NCBI RefSeq assembly: GCF_020177265.1
Contig: NZ_JAIVMC010000003.1
Location: 372,001 to 436,000, forward strand
DNA: 64,000 nucleotides
Origin: Pseudooceanicola marinus
GTDB taxonomy: Bacteria; Pseudomonadota; Alphaproteobacteria; Rhodobacterales; Rhodobacteraceae
Reading direction: 5' to 3'
Below the pieces are notes generated by a model. The model had not been told where the DNA came from and searched no databases. It saw only the letters and a list, made by a program, of their open reading frames with translations. The position numbers and the translations under genes were made by a program. Positions 43,987 to 51,786 of the stretch are shown here, in pieces. Each line of letters starts with the position of its first letter. The first letter of the stretch is position 1.

Positions 43987-44115
43987 ATGTGGTATTTTGC
44001 CTGGCTTCTGGGCCTTCCGCTGGCCGCCATCTTCGCCGTGATGAATGCGATGTGGCTGGAAATGCAACGCGACCGCCGTCTTGCCGACGAACATGACGAG
44101 GCAGGCGGGAACTGA
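43987..44115 (+). CDS. cydX: Cytochrome bd small subunit CydX
   Basis: 42 residues, one membrane helix: MWYFAWLLGLPLAAIFAVMN then AMWLEMQRDRR. The MWYFAW start is the CydX (YbgT) signature. CydX is needed for stability and activity of the bd oxidase at the heme d site. An AGGAA site lies about 10 bp upstream. The tail (ADEHDEAGGN) is acidic. It ends 103 bp before the flavoprotein gene. Confidence 0.95.
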   Translation: MWYFAWLLGLPLAAIFAVMNAMWLEMQRDRRLADEHDEAGGN

Positions 44116-44218
44116 CGACACCGCCCCGGCCGGGGACCCCCGTGGGGACGGGGCCGGCCGGGGCATTTCGAAGGGACCGGGGCCGTGGGGGGACCCGAAC
44201 GTGGTGGAGGAGAGCGGC

Positions 44219-45517
44219 ATGGTAGACCGCAGAGATTTCCTGAAACTGGCGGCGCTTGGGGCGACCGCCGGCATGGCGACGGGCACACAGGCCGCGCCGC
44301 AACCTGATCCGGTCGAAACGACCGCCCGGATCGTCATCATCGGCGCGGGTGCCGCCGGCACGGCGCTGGCCAACCGGTTGGTGCGGCGGCTGGACGGGGC
44401 GCAGATCACCCTGATCGACCCGCGCCGCGATCACCTCTATCAGCCGGGGCTGTCGCTGGTGGCGACGGGGCTGAAGCCCGCCGGTTACGTGGTGTCCAAA
44501 ACCACAGACTGGCTGCCCGACGGCGTGGATCTGATCCCCGACCGCGTGGCCGCGGTCGACCCCGAGGCGAAGACCGTCGCCACTGAGGGCGGCGAGGTCC
44601 TGGACTACGACTGGCTGGTCGTGGCCCCGGGGCTGGTGCTGGACCACGACGCGATCGAGGGGTTCTCGCTGGATCTGGTGGGCCGCGACGGCATCGGCGC
44701 GCTGTATGCCGGGCCAGACTACGCCGCGAAGACCTGGGAGGCGGCTGGCCGTTTCACCGAAGAGGGCGGGGTGGGCATCTTCACCCGGCCCGCGACCGAG
44801 ATGAAATGCGCCGGTGCGCCGCTGAAGCACACCTTCCTGATCGACGATATCGCCAAACGCCACGGCGCCGCGCGCGAGGTGGTCTATGCCGCGCCGCAGG
44901 GCAGCCTCTTCGGCGTGCCGATCGTGGCGGAAAAGGTGCGGATGCTGTTCGAGGATCGCGGCATCGACACGATGATGCAGTCGACCCTGGTCGCCGTCGA
45001 ACCGGGCGCCAAACGTGCCACCTTCCGCACCGAGACCGGGCTGGAGGAACGCGACTACGACTACCTGCACGTCATCCCGCCGCAGCGCGCGCCGGATTTC
45101 GTGGTGCAATCGGGCCTCGCCTGGGCCGACAAATGGGTCGATCAGGGCTGGGCCGAGGTCGACATGCACAACCTGCGCCACCTGCGCTATCCCGAAATAT
45201 TCGCCCTGGGCGACGTCGCGGGCGTGCCCAAGGGCAAGACGGCGGCATCGGTGAAATGGCAGGTGCCGGTGGTCGAGGATCACCTGGTTGCCGCCATCGA
45301 GGGCAAGGAGGGGACGGGCTATTACGACGGCTACACCTCTTGCCCGTTGATCACCCGCGTGGGCCGGGCAATGCTGGTGGAGTTCGACTACCACAACAAC
45401 CTGACCCCCAGTTTCCCGGGCGTGATCGCGCCGCTGGAAGAGCTGTGGATCAGCTGGCTGATGAAGGAAGTCGCGCTGAAGGCCACCTATAACGCCATGC
45501 TGCGCGGCCGCGCCTGA
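44219..45517 (+). CDS. Tat-exported sulfide:quinone reductase-like flavoprotein (type II)
   Basis: 432 residues. A twin-arginine signal is visible at residues 3-28 (DRRDFLKLAALGATAGMATG), so the folded FAD protein is exported by TatABC. The FAD loop is IVIIGAGAAGTALANRL. The two redox-cysteine contexts of type II SQRs are present: MKCAGAPLKH and DGYTSCPLITR with MLVEFDY following; I recall nearly the same segments in human SQOR. Predicted reaction: sulfide oxidation to persulfide/sulfane sulfur with two electrons to quinone at the periplasmic face. The start ATG has GGAGGAG upstream. It lies between cydX and the small membrane genes, in the bd oxidase operon. Flavocytochrome c-like or other FAD oxidoreductases are the alternatives. 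Confidence 0.82.
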   Translation: MVDRRDFLKLAALGATAGMATGTQAAPQPDPVETTARIVIIGAGAAGTALANRLVRRLDGAQITLIDPRRDHLYQPGLSLVATGLKPAGYVVSKTTDWLPDGVDLIPDRVAAVDPEAKTVATEGGEVLDYDWLVVAPGLVLDHDAIEGFSLDLVGRDGIGALYAGPDYAAKTWEAAGRFTEEGGVGIFTRPATEMKCAGAPLKHTFLIDDIAKRHGAAREVVYAAPQGSLFGVPIVAEKVRMLFEDRGIDTMMQSTLVAVEPGAKRATFRTETGLEERDYDYLHVIPPQRAPDFVVQSGLAWADKWVDQGWAEVDMHNLRHLRYPEIFALGDVAGVPKGKTAASVKWQVPVVEDHLVAAIEGKEGTGYYDGYTSCPLITRVGRAMLVEFDYHNNLTPSFPGVIAPLEELWISWLMKEVALKATYNAMLRGRA

Positions 45518-45532
45518 GGAGGAGGACAGACC

Positions 45533-45889
45533 ATGAAGGACATGACATTCAGTACCCTGATCGCCGTCTTCGAGGAGATTTTCGGACGCGGGCTGTTCTG
45601 GGCCATGGTGGCCGTCGCCGCAGTGGTGACGCTGGCCTATCTCTACGTGCTGATCCGCGACCGCGCGGTCAGCTGGCGCAAGTTCCTGCTGGCGCAGCTG
45701 TCGATGCCCGTGGGCGCGGTGGCCGCGGTGATCTTCGTGCAGGCGGTGACCCATTCGGGGTTCGAGGACATCGGCGGGCCGATCGACGTGATCGTCCTGC
45801 TGGCGGTGGCCGTGGTCGGGGCCATCGGCATGGCGATCCTCGTCTACACGGCGCAATCCCTTCTGACTGGACGGAGATCTGCGGAATGA
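45533..45889 (+). CDS. Small membrane protein (DUF5368-like)
   Basis: 118 residues with three hydrophobic segments (about residues 22-41, 55-75 and 84-106). It begins MKDMTFSTLIAVFEEIFGRG; I associate this with the Rhodobacterales family DUF5368 from memory. There is a strong GAGGAGGA site upstream. The stop overlaps the start of the next gene by ATGA. Conserved position in the block suggests a role in bd oxidase or SQR function, which is inference only. Confidence 0.75.
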   Translation: MKDMTFSTLIAVFEEIFGRGLFWAMVAVAAVVTLAYLYVLIRDRAVSWRKFLLAQLSMPVGAVAAVIFVQAVTHSGFEDIGGPIDVIVLLAVAVVGAIGMAILVYTAQSLLTGRRSAE

Positions 45890-46848
45890 CCGACGCCACC
45901 AGCGCCCCGCAGCCCTCGCGGCTGGAACATTTCCCGATTTCCTTCTTCGGCATGTCCATGGGCCTGTTCGGCCTGGCCCTGGCCCTGCACGCGGGCGGCC
46001 TGACGACTCCCGCCCACTGGGTCGGGGCAGGGGCGCTGGTGGTCTTTGCCGCGCTGGTCCTGGCGCTGGCCGCCAAGGCCGCGCTGCACTGGGAGGCGCT
46101 GAAGGCCGAATGGCACCACCCGGTGCGGCTGGCCTTCTTCCCGGCCACCTCGATCTCGCTGATCCTGCTGGCGACCTTCCTGCGGGAGGTCTCGCCGCCC
46201 GTGGCAGAGGGCGTCTGGCTGGTCGGAGTGGCGGTGCAGGCGGTGCTGACGCTGGTCGTCATTTCCGCCTGGATCTCGGCCCGGGCCTTCGGGCCGCAAC
46301 AGCTGTCGCCGGCCTGGTTCATCCCGGCCGTGGGCAATGTCATCGCCCCGCTGGCCGGCGTGCCCCTGGGCTATGTCGAGCTCAGCTGGTATTTCTTCGC
46401 CGTCGGCATGATCTTCTGGGTCGTGCTGCTGACGCTGGTCTTCAACCGGCTGATCTTCCACGATCCGCTGCCGGGCAAGTTGCGCCCGACTCTGGTCATC
46501 CTGGTGGCCCCGCCCGCCGTGGGGTTCCTGGCCTGGGTGCAATTGCAGGGCGGGCAGGTGGACGCCATGGCACGGATCCTGCTGAACGTGGGCTATTTCT
46601 TCACCGCGCTGGTGGCGATCCAGGTGCCGGCGCTGCTGAAACTGCCGTTCGCCCTCAGCTTCTGGGCGCTGTCCTTCCCGCTGGCGGCGATCACCACGGC
46701 CAGCTTCCGCTTCGCCGCGCTGACCGGCTCGGGGGTCCACCTCGGCCTGGGCTATGTCCTGCTGGCGGTGCTCGTGGTGACCATCGTGGCGCTGATCCTG
46801 CGCACCGCGCGGGCCGCCGCCGCCCATCAGATTTGCATACCGGAGTGA
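45886..46848 (+). CDS. SLAC1/TDT-family anion channel or transporter
   Basis: 320 residues, about ten hydrophobic segments. Matches the tellurite-resistance/dicarboxylate/SLAC1 (TDT) fold: RLEHFPISFFGMSMGLFGLA, then AWFIPAVGNVIAPLAG and the WYFFAVGMIFWVVLL helix. Family members carry anions including sulfite (yeast Ssu1) and C4-dicarboxylates. Export of sulfite or another sulfur oxyanion fits the neighbouring SQR but is inferred. Coupled by ATGA to the gene before, and 7 bp from the regulator that follows. Confidence 0.85.
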   Translation: MTDATSAPQPSRLEHFPISFFGMSMGLFGLALALHAGGLTTPAHWVGAGALVVFAALVLALAAKAALHWEALKAEWHHPVRLAFFPATSISLILLATFLREVSPPVAEGVWLVGVAVQAVLTLVVISAWISARAFGPQQLSPAWFIPAVGNVIAPLAGVPLGYVELSWYFFAVGMIFWVVLLTLVFNRLIFHDPLPGKLRPTLVILVAPPAVGFLAWVQLQGGQVDAMARILLNVGYFFTALVAIQVPALLKLPFALSFWALSFPLAAITTASFRFAALTGSGVHLGLGYVLLAVLVVTIVALILRTARAAAAHQICIPE

Positions 46849-46855
46849 GACGGAG

Positions 46856-47569
46856 ATGAGCCAGACCGCCAATCTCGACACCGACGACAGGACCGAGGCC
46901 AGCCTGACCAACTGGATCGACCGGTTTGACGGACTGAAATCCCTGCCGGAAGACACCCGCACCCGCCTGGCGCGGGGCAGCCGCGTGCGCCGCTTCCCCG
47001 AGGGCGCGGTTCTGTTCGAGCCGGGGCAGGAGGCCGACCGTCTGCTGCTGTTGTTGTCGGGCACGGTGCGGGTCCAGCAAAGTTCCGACCAGGGGCGGGA
47101 GGTCTTCCTCTACCGGGTGAACGCCGGCGAAAGCTGCGTTCTGACCACCGCCTGCATGCTGGCCTTCGAGGATTACGCGACCACCGGCATCGCGGAGACC
47201 CCGGTGCTGGCCGCCGAGATCCCGCGCGGCACCTTTGACGCGCTGGTGGCCGAAAGCCGGGTGTTCCGCGAGTTCGTCTTCCGCGCCTATGCGCGGCGCA
47301 TCACCGATCTGTTCACCCTGATCGACGATATCGTCTTCCAGCGGCTGGATGTGCGCCTGGCCGGGCGGCTGGTCGAGTTGGCCGATGCCGATGGCGTGGT
47401 GCATGCCACGCATCAGGTGCTGGGCACCGAGCTGGGCACCGCGCGGGAGGTCATCAGCCGCCTGCTGTCGGATTTCCAGAAACGGGGGCTGGTGAAACAG
47501 GCGCGCGGTGCGGTCTGCCTGCTGGACCGGGAGGCGCTGGAACGGCTGGCGCGGGGTGGCGAGCGCTGA
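46856..47569 (+). CDS. Crp/Fnr-family transcriptional regulator
   Basis: 237 residues. An N-terminal cNMP-like barrel (VRRFPEGAVLFEPGQEADRL, then LLLLSGTVRVQ) leads to YRVNAGESCVLTTACMLAF with two Cys. The C-terminal HTH is THQVLGTELGTAREVISRLL, with the E-x-x-S-R recognition pattern. No Fnr-type N-terminal four-Cys cluster is present, so an iron-sulfur oxygen sensor is unlikely; the two Cys at about 81 and 87 could sense a thiol or sulfur signal. It lies at the end of the cyd-SQR operon and 26 bp before a copy of the shared palindrome, so it is the leading candidate for the factor that binds it. Confidence 0.88.
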   Translation: MSQTANLDTDDRTEASLTNWIDRFDGLKSLPEDTRTRLARGSRVRRFPEGAVLFEPGQEADRLLLLLSGTVRVQQSSDQGREVFLYRVNAGESCVLTTACMLAFEDYATTGIAETPVLAAEIPRGTFDALVAESRVFREFVFRAYARRITDLFTLIDDIVFQRLDVRLAGRLVELADADGVVHATHQVLGTELGTAREVISRLLSDFQKRGLVKQARGAVCLLDREALERLARGGER

Positions 47570-47594
47570 TCATCGCCGGATCACGTGGGGTTTG

Positions 47595-47607
47595 GTGACA
47601 AGATCAC
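47595..47607 (+). promoter_or_regulatory. Putative Crp/Fnr-type activator site, copy 3 (GTGAC-AAG-ATCAC)
   Basis: One mismatch to the shared palindrome. A CATGAT hexamer at 47631-47636 lies 32.5 bp from its centre, and the start codon of the DUF2892 gene is 61 bp downstream. Confidence 0.55.
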
Positions 47608-47667
47608 CGTGGACCCTGGGGGATCGGTGGCATGATGGCGCCCTGACATCCCCGAAAGGAATGCGAT

Positions 47668-47877
47668 ATGTCCGTGAACATGGGAAAGATCGACCGCGCC
47701 CTGCGCCTGGTCATTGCCGCGGTGCTGGTCTGGCTGGCCTTCGGCAGCGCCGTGGCGGCCGCCGGCCTGCTGCACTGGCTGGCCCTGATCGTGGCCGCGG
47801 TGATGGTGCTGACCGCCGTGATCGGTAACTGTCCGCTCTACAGCCTGATCGGCCTGAAGACCTGCAAGAGCTGCTGA
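47668..47877 (+). CDS. DUF2892 (YgaP-type) membrane protein
   Basis: 69 residues: SVNMGKIDRALRLVIAAVLV, then WLAFGSAVAAAGLLHWLALI, and IGNCPLYSLIGLKTCKSC at the end. This is DUF2892, the transmembrane hairpin also found at the C-terminus of rhodanese-like YgaP. It has two hydrophobic segments and three Cys in the last 16 residues, one of them in the conserved NCPLY. Its place next to the sulfur-linked block and the shared operator upstream suggest it belongs to the same response. Confidence 0.9.
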   Translation: MSVNMGKIDRALRLVIAAVLVWLAFGSAVAAAGLLHWLALIVAAVMVLTAVIGNCPLYSLIGLKTCKSC

Positions 47878-47913
47878 CGGCGCCTTGGCGCAAGGCGGCC
47901 AAACTGATGACAG

Positions 47914-47940
47914 GGGCCGGGCGATCAGCCCGGCCCTTTA
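47914..47940 (+). terminator. Rho-independent terminator of the DUF2892 gene
   Basis: 9-bp stem GGGCCGGGC/GCCCGGCCC, GATCA loop, followed by TTTAT; 36 bp after the stop codon. Confidence 0.9.
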
Positions 47941-47963
47941 TCGTTTAAGGGCTCCGGCCAAAG

Positions 47964-47987
47964 AAAAGGCCGCCCCGAGGGGCGGCC
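47964..47987 (-). terminator. Rho-independent terminator of the DUF1194 gene
   Basis: Stem GGCCGCCC/GGGCGGCC with a CTCG loop on the minus strand, followed by TTTTC; 28 bp after the stop at 48016. Confidence 0.88.
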
Positions 47988-48015
47988 AGGCTGGGAGGAG
48001 GGACGGGAAACAGGG

Positions 48016-48855
48016 TCATGGTTCCCACTGGTTGCGGAAGCGTTCCCAGGTCTTTTCGCCTGCCAGGCAATCGGCGGCGGGGCTGCGCCCGGCGGCGGGG
48101 CGGGTCAGCACGGTGCCGGCGGGGATGACACGGGGCTGGGCGGCGGCGATCTCCAGCACGATCTTGCGGCGGACGGCATCGGCGAACTCGTCCCAGCTGC
48201 GCACGGGGATCATGAAAGCGCCATGGCCGCCGATCACGCAGTCGCGGTAATAGGCATCCAGATCGTCCAGTGACCAGCGCGAGCCGACCCCTTCCTCGGT
48301 CATCAGCGGCAGCCCGTTGATCGTCACGCCCTGGGCCAGCAGCCGGTCGCGGGCCGGTTCCACCGGCGTCCCGGAATTGTTCGGCCCGTCGCCGGAGATG
48401 TCCACGACGCGGCGCAGCCCCTGAAACCCATTGGTGCGCAGCGTATCGGCGGCATAGTCCAGCGCCGAGGAAATCGAGGTGCGTTGCATCCCCACCGGAC
48501 GCGCCTGCATCAGCAGGGTCGCGACACGGGCCGCCTCCTCGGGGCCGGCGATGGTGGTCCAGTCGACCACGACGCGGTGCGATCCCGGACCCGCCCATTC
48601 GACGTAGGTGATGGCGATCCGGCCCAGGAAACCGTCCCCGATGACCCCCAGCACGGCGTCCGAGGTCAGCGCCTCGGCGTAGCCGCGCCTCTGGATGTCC
48701 AGTTCGTTCGGGGTCATCGAGCGGGACACATCGACCATCAGGGCCAGTTCCACGTCGACCTCGACCACGGTGGGGTCATAGGCGAACAAATCGGCGCTGT
48801 CGGCCAGCGCAGGGGCGGGGAGAAGGAGGAGGGAGAGAAGATGTAACAGGCGCAT
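48016..48855 (-). CDS. DUF1194 protein, exported VWA-like domain
   Basis: 279 residues. Residues 1-19 (MRLLHLLSLLLLPAPALAD) are a signal peptide. The VWA-like fold shows the MIDAS motif DVSRSM in ALMVDVSRSMTPNELDIQRR, and the RVVDISGDGPNNSG segment matches DUF1194. These proteins are periplasmic and of unknown function. It is transcribed leftwards and ends in the terminator at 47964-47987. The promoter should be in the 350-bp A/T-richer region upstream. Confidence 0.88.
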   Translation of the reverse strand: MRLLHLLSLLLLPAPALADSADLFAYDPTVVEVDVELALMVDVSRSMTPNELDIQRRGYAEALTSDAVLGVIGDGFLGRIAITYVEWAGPGSHRVVVDWTTIAGPEEAARVATLLMQARPVGMQRTSISSALDYAADTLRTNGFQGLRRVVDISGDGPNNSGTPVEPARDRLLAQGVTINGLPLMTEEGVGSRWSLDDLDAYYRDCVIGGHGAFMIPVRSWDEFADAVRRKIVLEIAAAQPRVIPAGTVLTRPAAGRSPAADCLAGEKTWERFRNQWEP

Positions 48856-49206
48856 GACAAACTGTCCGGTGACTTGGGCAGAGCTGTCCAGTGCGCGTGC
48901 TGCGTTGCAGCATATGTGAACGGTAACTGCCGCGTGAGATGCGCAAGAAACTAGCTAATTTACCTTAACGGGAGCTTGTGGCCTGCGGACTTTCGACAAT
49001 TGTCCATATTTCTAGGCTCGACTCAATTCACTTTCCTTGAACAATCAAGTGAGTGTGGAAATGCTGCGCATGCGAAGTGATCCCCGGTGCGGCCTTGCCG
49101 CAGGGGGGGGCGGACGGGCATAGGGCGCGCCGAAGGGCGCGGCCCGAAAGGCCGGTCTTTGTCCCGAAGATCAAAACCTTGGGCGCGCCCCGCGGCGCTG
49201 CCCGGA
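48856..49206. other. Intergenic region between the DUF1194 gene and dnaB
   Basis: 351 bp with no credible gene. The part 48940-49060 is clearly more A/T-rich than its surroundings and contains a perfect GACAATTGTC palindrome (48995-49004) and CTTGA-ACAA-TCAAG (about 49036-49049). The rest (49095-49195) is G/C-rich, with short GGCGCGCC-type repeats downstream of dnaB. It should hold the DUF1194 promoter. Confidence 0.6.
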
Positions 49207-50691
49207 TCAGTAGTCGCCCTGGCCGTTCTGCCAGGGTTTCACCAGGTTGCCGAAGCGGGTGAAGCGGCCCTCGAAGGCCAGTTCCACCGTGCCGATCGGG
49301 CCGTGACGCTGCTTGCCGATCACGACCTCGGCCTTGCCGTGCAGACGTTCCATCCGCTCCTGCCAGGCGGCCATTTCCTCCAGCCGGTCGTCCGAGGGCT
49401 TTTCCCGTTCGACGTAGTATTCCTCGCGGAACACGAACATCACCACGTCCGCATCCTGTTCGATCGAGCCCGATTCCCGAAGGTCCGACAGCTGCGGCCG
49501 TTTATCGTCGCGGCTTTCCACGGTCCGCGACAGCTGAGACAAGGCGATGACGGGGATGTTCAATTCCTTCGCGATCGCCTTCATGCCCATCGAGATCTCT
49601 GCAATCTCCTGCACCCGGTTGTCGGCGGTGCCGCGGCAAAGCTGCAGGTAGTCGATGATCAAGAGGTCGAGGCCATGGGTCCGCTTCAGCCGCCGCGCCC
49701 GCGCCGCCAGCTGCGCGATCGGCAGGGCGGGCGTGTCATCGATATAAAGCGGGCAGGCCTCCAGCGACTTGGCGGCCTCGACGAAGCGGCGGAATTCCTC
49801 TTCGGTCATGTCCCCCTTGCGGATCTGTTCGGACGGCACCTCGGCCGCCTCTGACAGGATCCGCGCGGCCAGCTGTTCGGCCGACATCTCGAGCGAGTAG
49901 AAACCGACGACGCCGCCTTCGATGGCGCCTTCGGTGCCGTCATGGCGCAGGCCGCGCTTGTAGGCCTTGGCAACGTTGAAGGCGATGTTGGTGGCGAGCG
50001 AGGTTTTCCCCATCGACGGACGCCCGGCAAGGATCAGAAGGTCGGAGGGGTGAAGCCCCCCCAGCTTGCGGTCCATGTCGATCAGCCCGGTGGAGATGCC
50101 GGCCAGGCCGCCTTCACGCTGATAGGCGGCATTGGCCACGTTCACCGCGTCGGTGACGGCCTTCAGGAAGGAAACGAAGCCCGATTCCGAGGTGCCCTGT
50201 TCGGACAGCTTGTAGAGCTTCTGTTCCGCCTGGACGATCTGTTCCTTGGGGTCGTTGTCCACGTCGACCTTGGCCGCCCCGTCCGAGATGTCACGCCCCA
50301 GGCGGATCAGTTCGCGCCGGATCGCCAGGTCATAGATCATCTGGGCGTAGTCGCGCACCGCGTAGGACGACACGGCGGCGCCCGCGAGTTTCGCCAGGTA
50401 GGCGGGGCCGCCCAGTTCCTTCAGGCCCTCGTCGTCGGAGAGGAAGGCCTTCAGCGTGACCGGAGAGGCCAGCTGGTTCTTGGCGATCCGCGCCGCCGCG
50501 ATCTCGTAGATGCGGGCATGGACCGGGTCGTAGAAATGGGTGGCGTTGATGATCTGGGCAACGCGGTCGTAGACGTCGTTGTTGGTCAGGATCGCGCCCA
50601 GAAGCTGCTGTTCGGCCTCGACTGAATGGGGCAGGGCCTTCGACAGCTCTGCATCTTCGCCGGTCGCGTTGAAAGTGGTGATCTCGTTCAT
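49207..50691 (-). CDS. dnaB: Replicative DNA helicase DnaB
   Basis: 494 residues. Hexameric 5'-3' helicase of the replication fork. The N-terminal domain begins LPHSVEAEQQLLGAILTNND; Walker A is AGRPSMGKTSLATN, Walker B region LDLLIIDYLQL, and VIALSQLSR and SDLRESGSIEQDADVVMFV are family motifs. The start at 50691 is placed just before the conserved N-terminus. No intein is present. A perfect DnaA box lies about 180 bp upstream. Follows pyrE on the minus strand after a hairpin. Confidence 0.97.
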   Translation of the reverse strand: MNEITTFNATGEDAELSKALPHSVEAEQQLLGAILTNNDVYDRVAQIINATHFYDPVHARIYEIAAARIAKNQLASPVTLKAFLSDDEGLKELGGPAYLAKLAGAAVSSYAVRDYAQMIYDLAIRRELIRLGRDISDGAAKVDVDNDPKEQIVQAEQKLYKLSEQGTSESGFVSFLKAVTDAVNVANAAYQREGGLAGISTGLIDMDRKLGGLHPSDLLILAGRPSMGKTSLATNIAFNVAKAYKRGLRHDGTEGAIEGGVVGFYSLEMSAEQLAARILSEAAEVPSEQIRKGDMTEEEFRRFVEAAKSLEACPLYIDDTPALPIAQLAARARRLKRTHGLDLLIIDYLQLCRGTADNRVQEIAEISMGMKAIAKELNIPVIALSQLSRTVESRDDKRPQLSDLRESGSIEQDADVVMFVFREEYYVEREKPSDDRLEEMAAWQERMERLHGKAEVVIGKQRHGPIGTVELAFEGRFTRFGNLVKPWQNGQGDY

Positions 50692-50870
50692 GCCTGTCCC
50701 CGGATCTGCCCTGGTTTCGGGATCTGCGCGATCCCGCGGCGGTGGCCCGGATCGCTCCGGCACCAGCCGCGGGACGGACCTGCCTCGGCCGTCCGTGCTG
50801 TGCCGCCGGATCGTCCCCCGTGGACAGAGGTCTTAGACCGCCCGGGCGCCTCGCGACAATCTGGAAAAGC

Positions 50871-50879
50871 TGTGGATAA
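50871..50879 (-). promoter_or_regulatory. Perfect DnaA box (TTATCCACA) upstream of dnaB
   Basis: Minus strand TTATCCACA is the consensus R1-type DnaA box. A single perfect copy sits about 180 bp upstream of the dnaB start. No cluster of boxes or AT-rich unwinding element is present, so it looks regulatory and not an origin. Confidence 0.6.
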
Positions 50880-51009
50880 GCTGTGCATGACTGAAGCCTA
50901 CCATATGCGGTGGGTCCTTGCATCGGCTTCCGCCAGATTTCGCAAAGGCCCTGAGCGCAGCGGGCGACAAAGGCGCCTCAGCTGGCGGCATTCCGCCCGT
51001 GAATGCGGC

Positions 51010-51032
51010 AACGGCCCCGCGCGGGGGCCGTT
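51010..51032 (-). terminator. Hairpin downstream of pyrE
   Basis: 9-bp stem AACGGCCCC/GGGGCCGTT with a 5-nt loop, 47 bp beyond the pyrE stop; no T-run, so termination is only probable. Confidence 0.55.
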
Positions 51033-51078
51033 CCGGTCGATCCGGCGCCGCGCCTGCGGCAGCGCGGCGAGTCGCGGC

Positions 51079-51756
51079 TCAGCCCTTGCGGGCCTCCTGC
51101 CAGGCGCGCGGCGCCTTGAGGAACTCCTCGACCTCGTCCAGGGTGTCGGCATCGAAGGCGCCGCGGGCACGGGCCTCGGCCAGCACGTCCCACCAGGTGC
51201 ACAGGTGATGCAGGGTCACCCCATGCTCGGCCAGGCGTTCGGTCGTGCCCTCGAAGATGTCGTAGTAGAAGATGACGGCGGTGTGGTTGCAGCTGGCCCC
51301 GGTGTCCCGGATGGCATCGACGAAGGACAGTTTGGAACCGCCGTCGGTGGTCAGATCCTCGACCAGCAGCACGCGCTGGCCCTCGGTCATCACCCCCTCG
51401 ATGCGGGCGTTGCGGCCATAGCCCTTGGGCTTCTTGCGCACGTAGGTCATCGGCAAGGCCATGCGTTCGGCCACCAGCGCGGAGAAGGGGATGCCCGCGG
51501 TTTCACCGCCCGCGATGTTGTCGAAGGCCTCAAGGCCGGCGTTGCGCATCACCGTGCAGGCCATGAAATCCATCAGCGCGGAGCGGATGCGCGGGAAGGA
51601 GATCAGCTTCCGGCAGTCCACGTAGGATGGCGACGGCAGGCCCGAGGCCAGGGTGAAGGGCGTCTCGGTGTTGAAATCCACCGCCTTGATATCCAGAAGC
51701 ATGCCGGCCGTCAGGCGCGCGATCTCTTCTTTTGACGGGTAGGAACTGGGGATCAT
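51079..51756 (-). CDS. pyrE: Orotate phosphoribosyltransferase
   Basis: 225 residues. Converts orotate and PRPP to OMP in pyrimidine synthesis. The PRPP motif is [49 protein letters not shown] and [10 protein letters not shown] are family features. The start at 51756 has an AGAGGA site about 10 bp upstream; the open frame to 52137 upstream lies inside pyrC in another frame. The recurrent intergenic module lies between pyrC and pyrE, ending about 30 bp before this start. Confidence 0.96.
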   Translation of the reverse strand: MIPSSYPSKEEIARLTAGMLLDIKAVDFNTETPFTLASGLPSPSYVDCRKLISFPRIRSALMDFMACTVMRNAGLEAFDNIAGGETAGIPFSALVAERMALPMTYVRKKPKGYGRNARIEGVMTEGQRVLLVEDLTTDGGSKLSFVDAIRDTGASCNHTAVIFYYDIFEGTTERLAEHGVTLHHLCTWWDVLAEARARGAFDADTLDEVEEFLKAPRAWQEARKG

Positions 51757-51786
51757 CGTCGGTGTCCTCTCATTGCGCTTATGTTC

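Larger units (their letters stand above)
50692..51078. other. Intergenic region upstream of dnaB
   Basis: 387 bp between dnaB (start 50691) and pyrE (stop 51079) without a credible gene. It contains the DnaA box at 50871-50879, the hairpin at 51010-51032 and presumably the dnaB promoter. A relatively A/T-rich segment, CTGGAAAAGCTGTGGATAAG, surrounds the box. Confidence 0.6.

Noticed and set aside
50692-51078. Possible replication origin near dnaB
   Set aside because: Only one DnaA box and no A/T-rich unwinding region; more likely a regulatory site.
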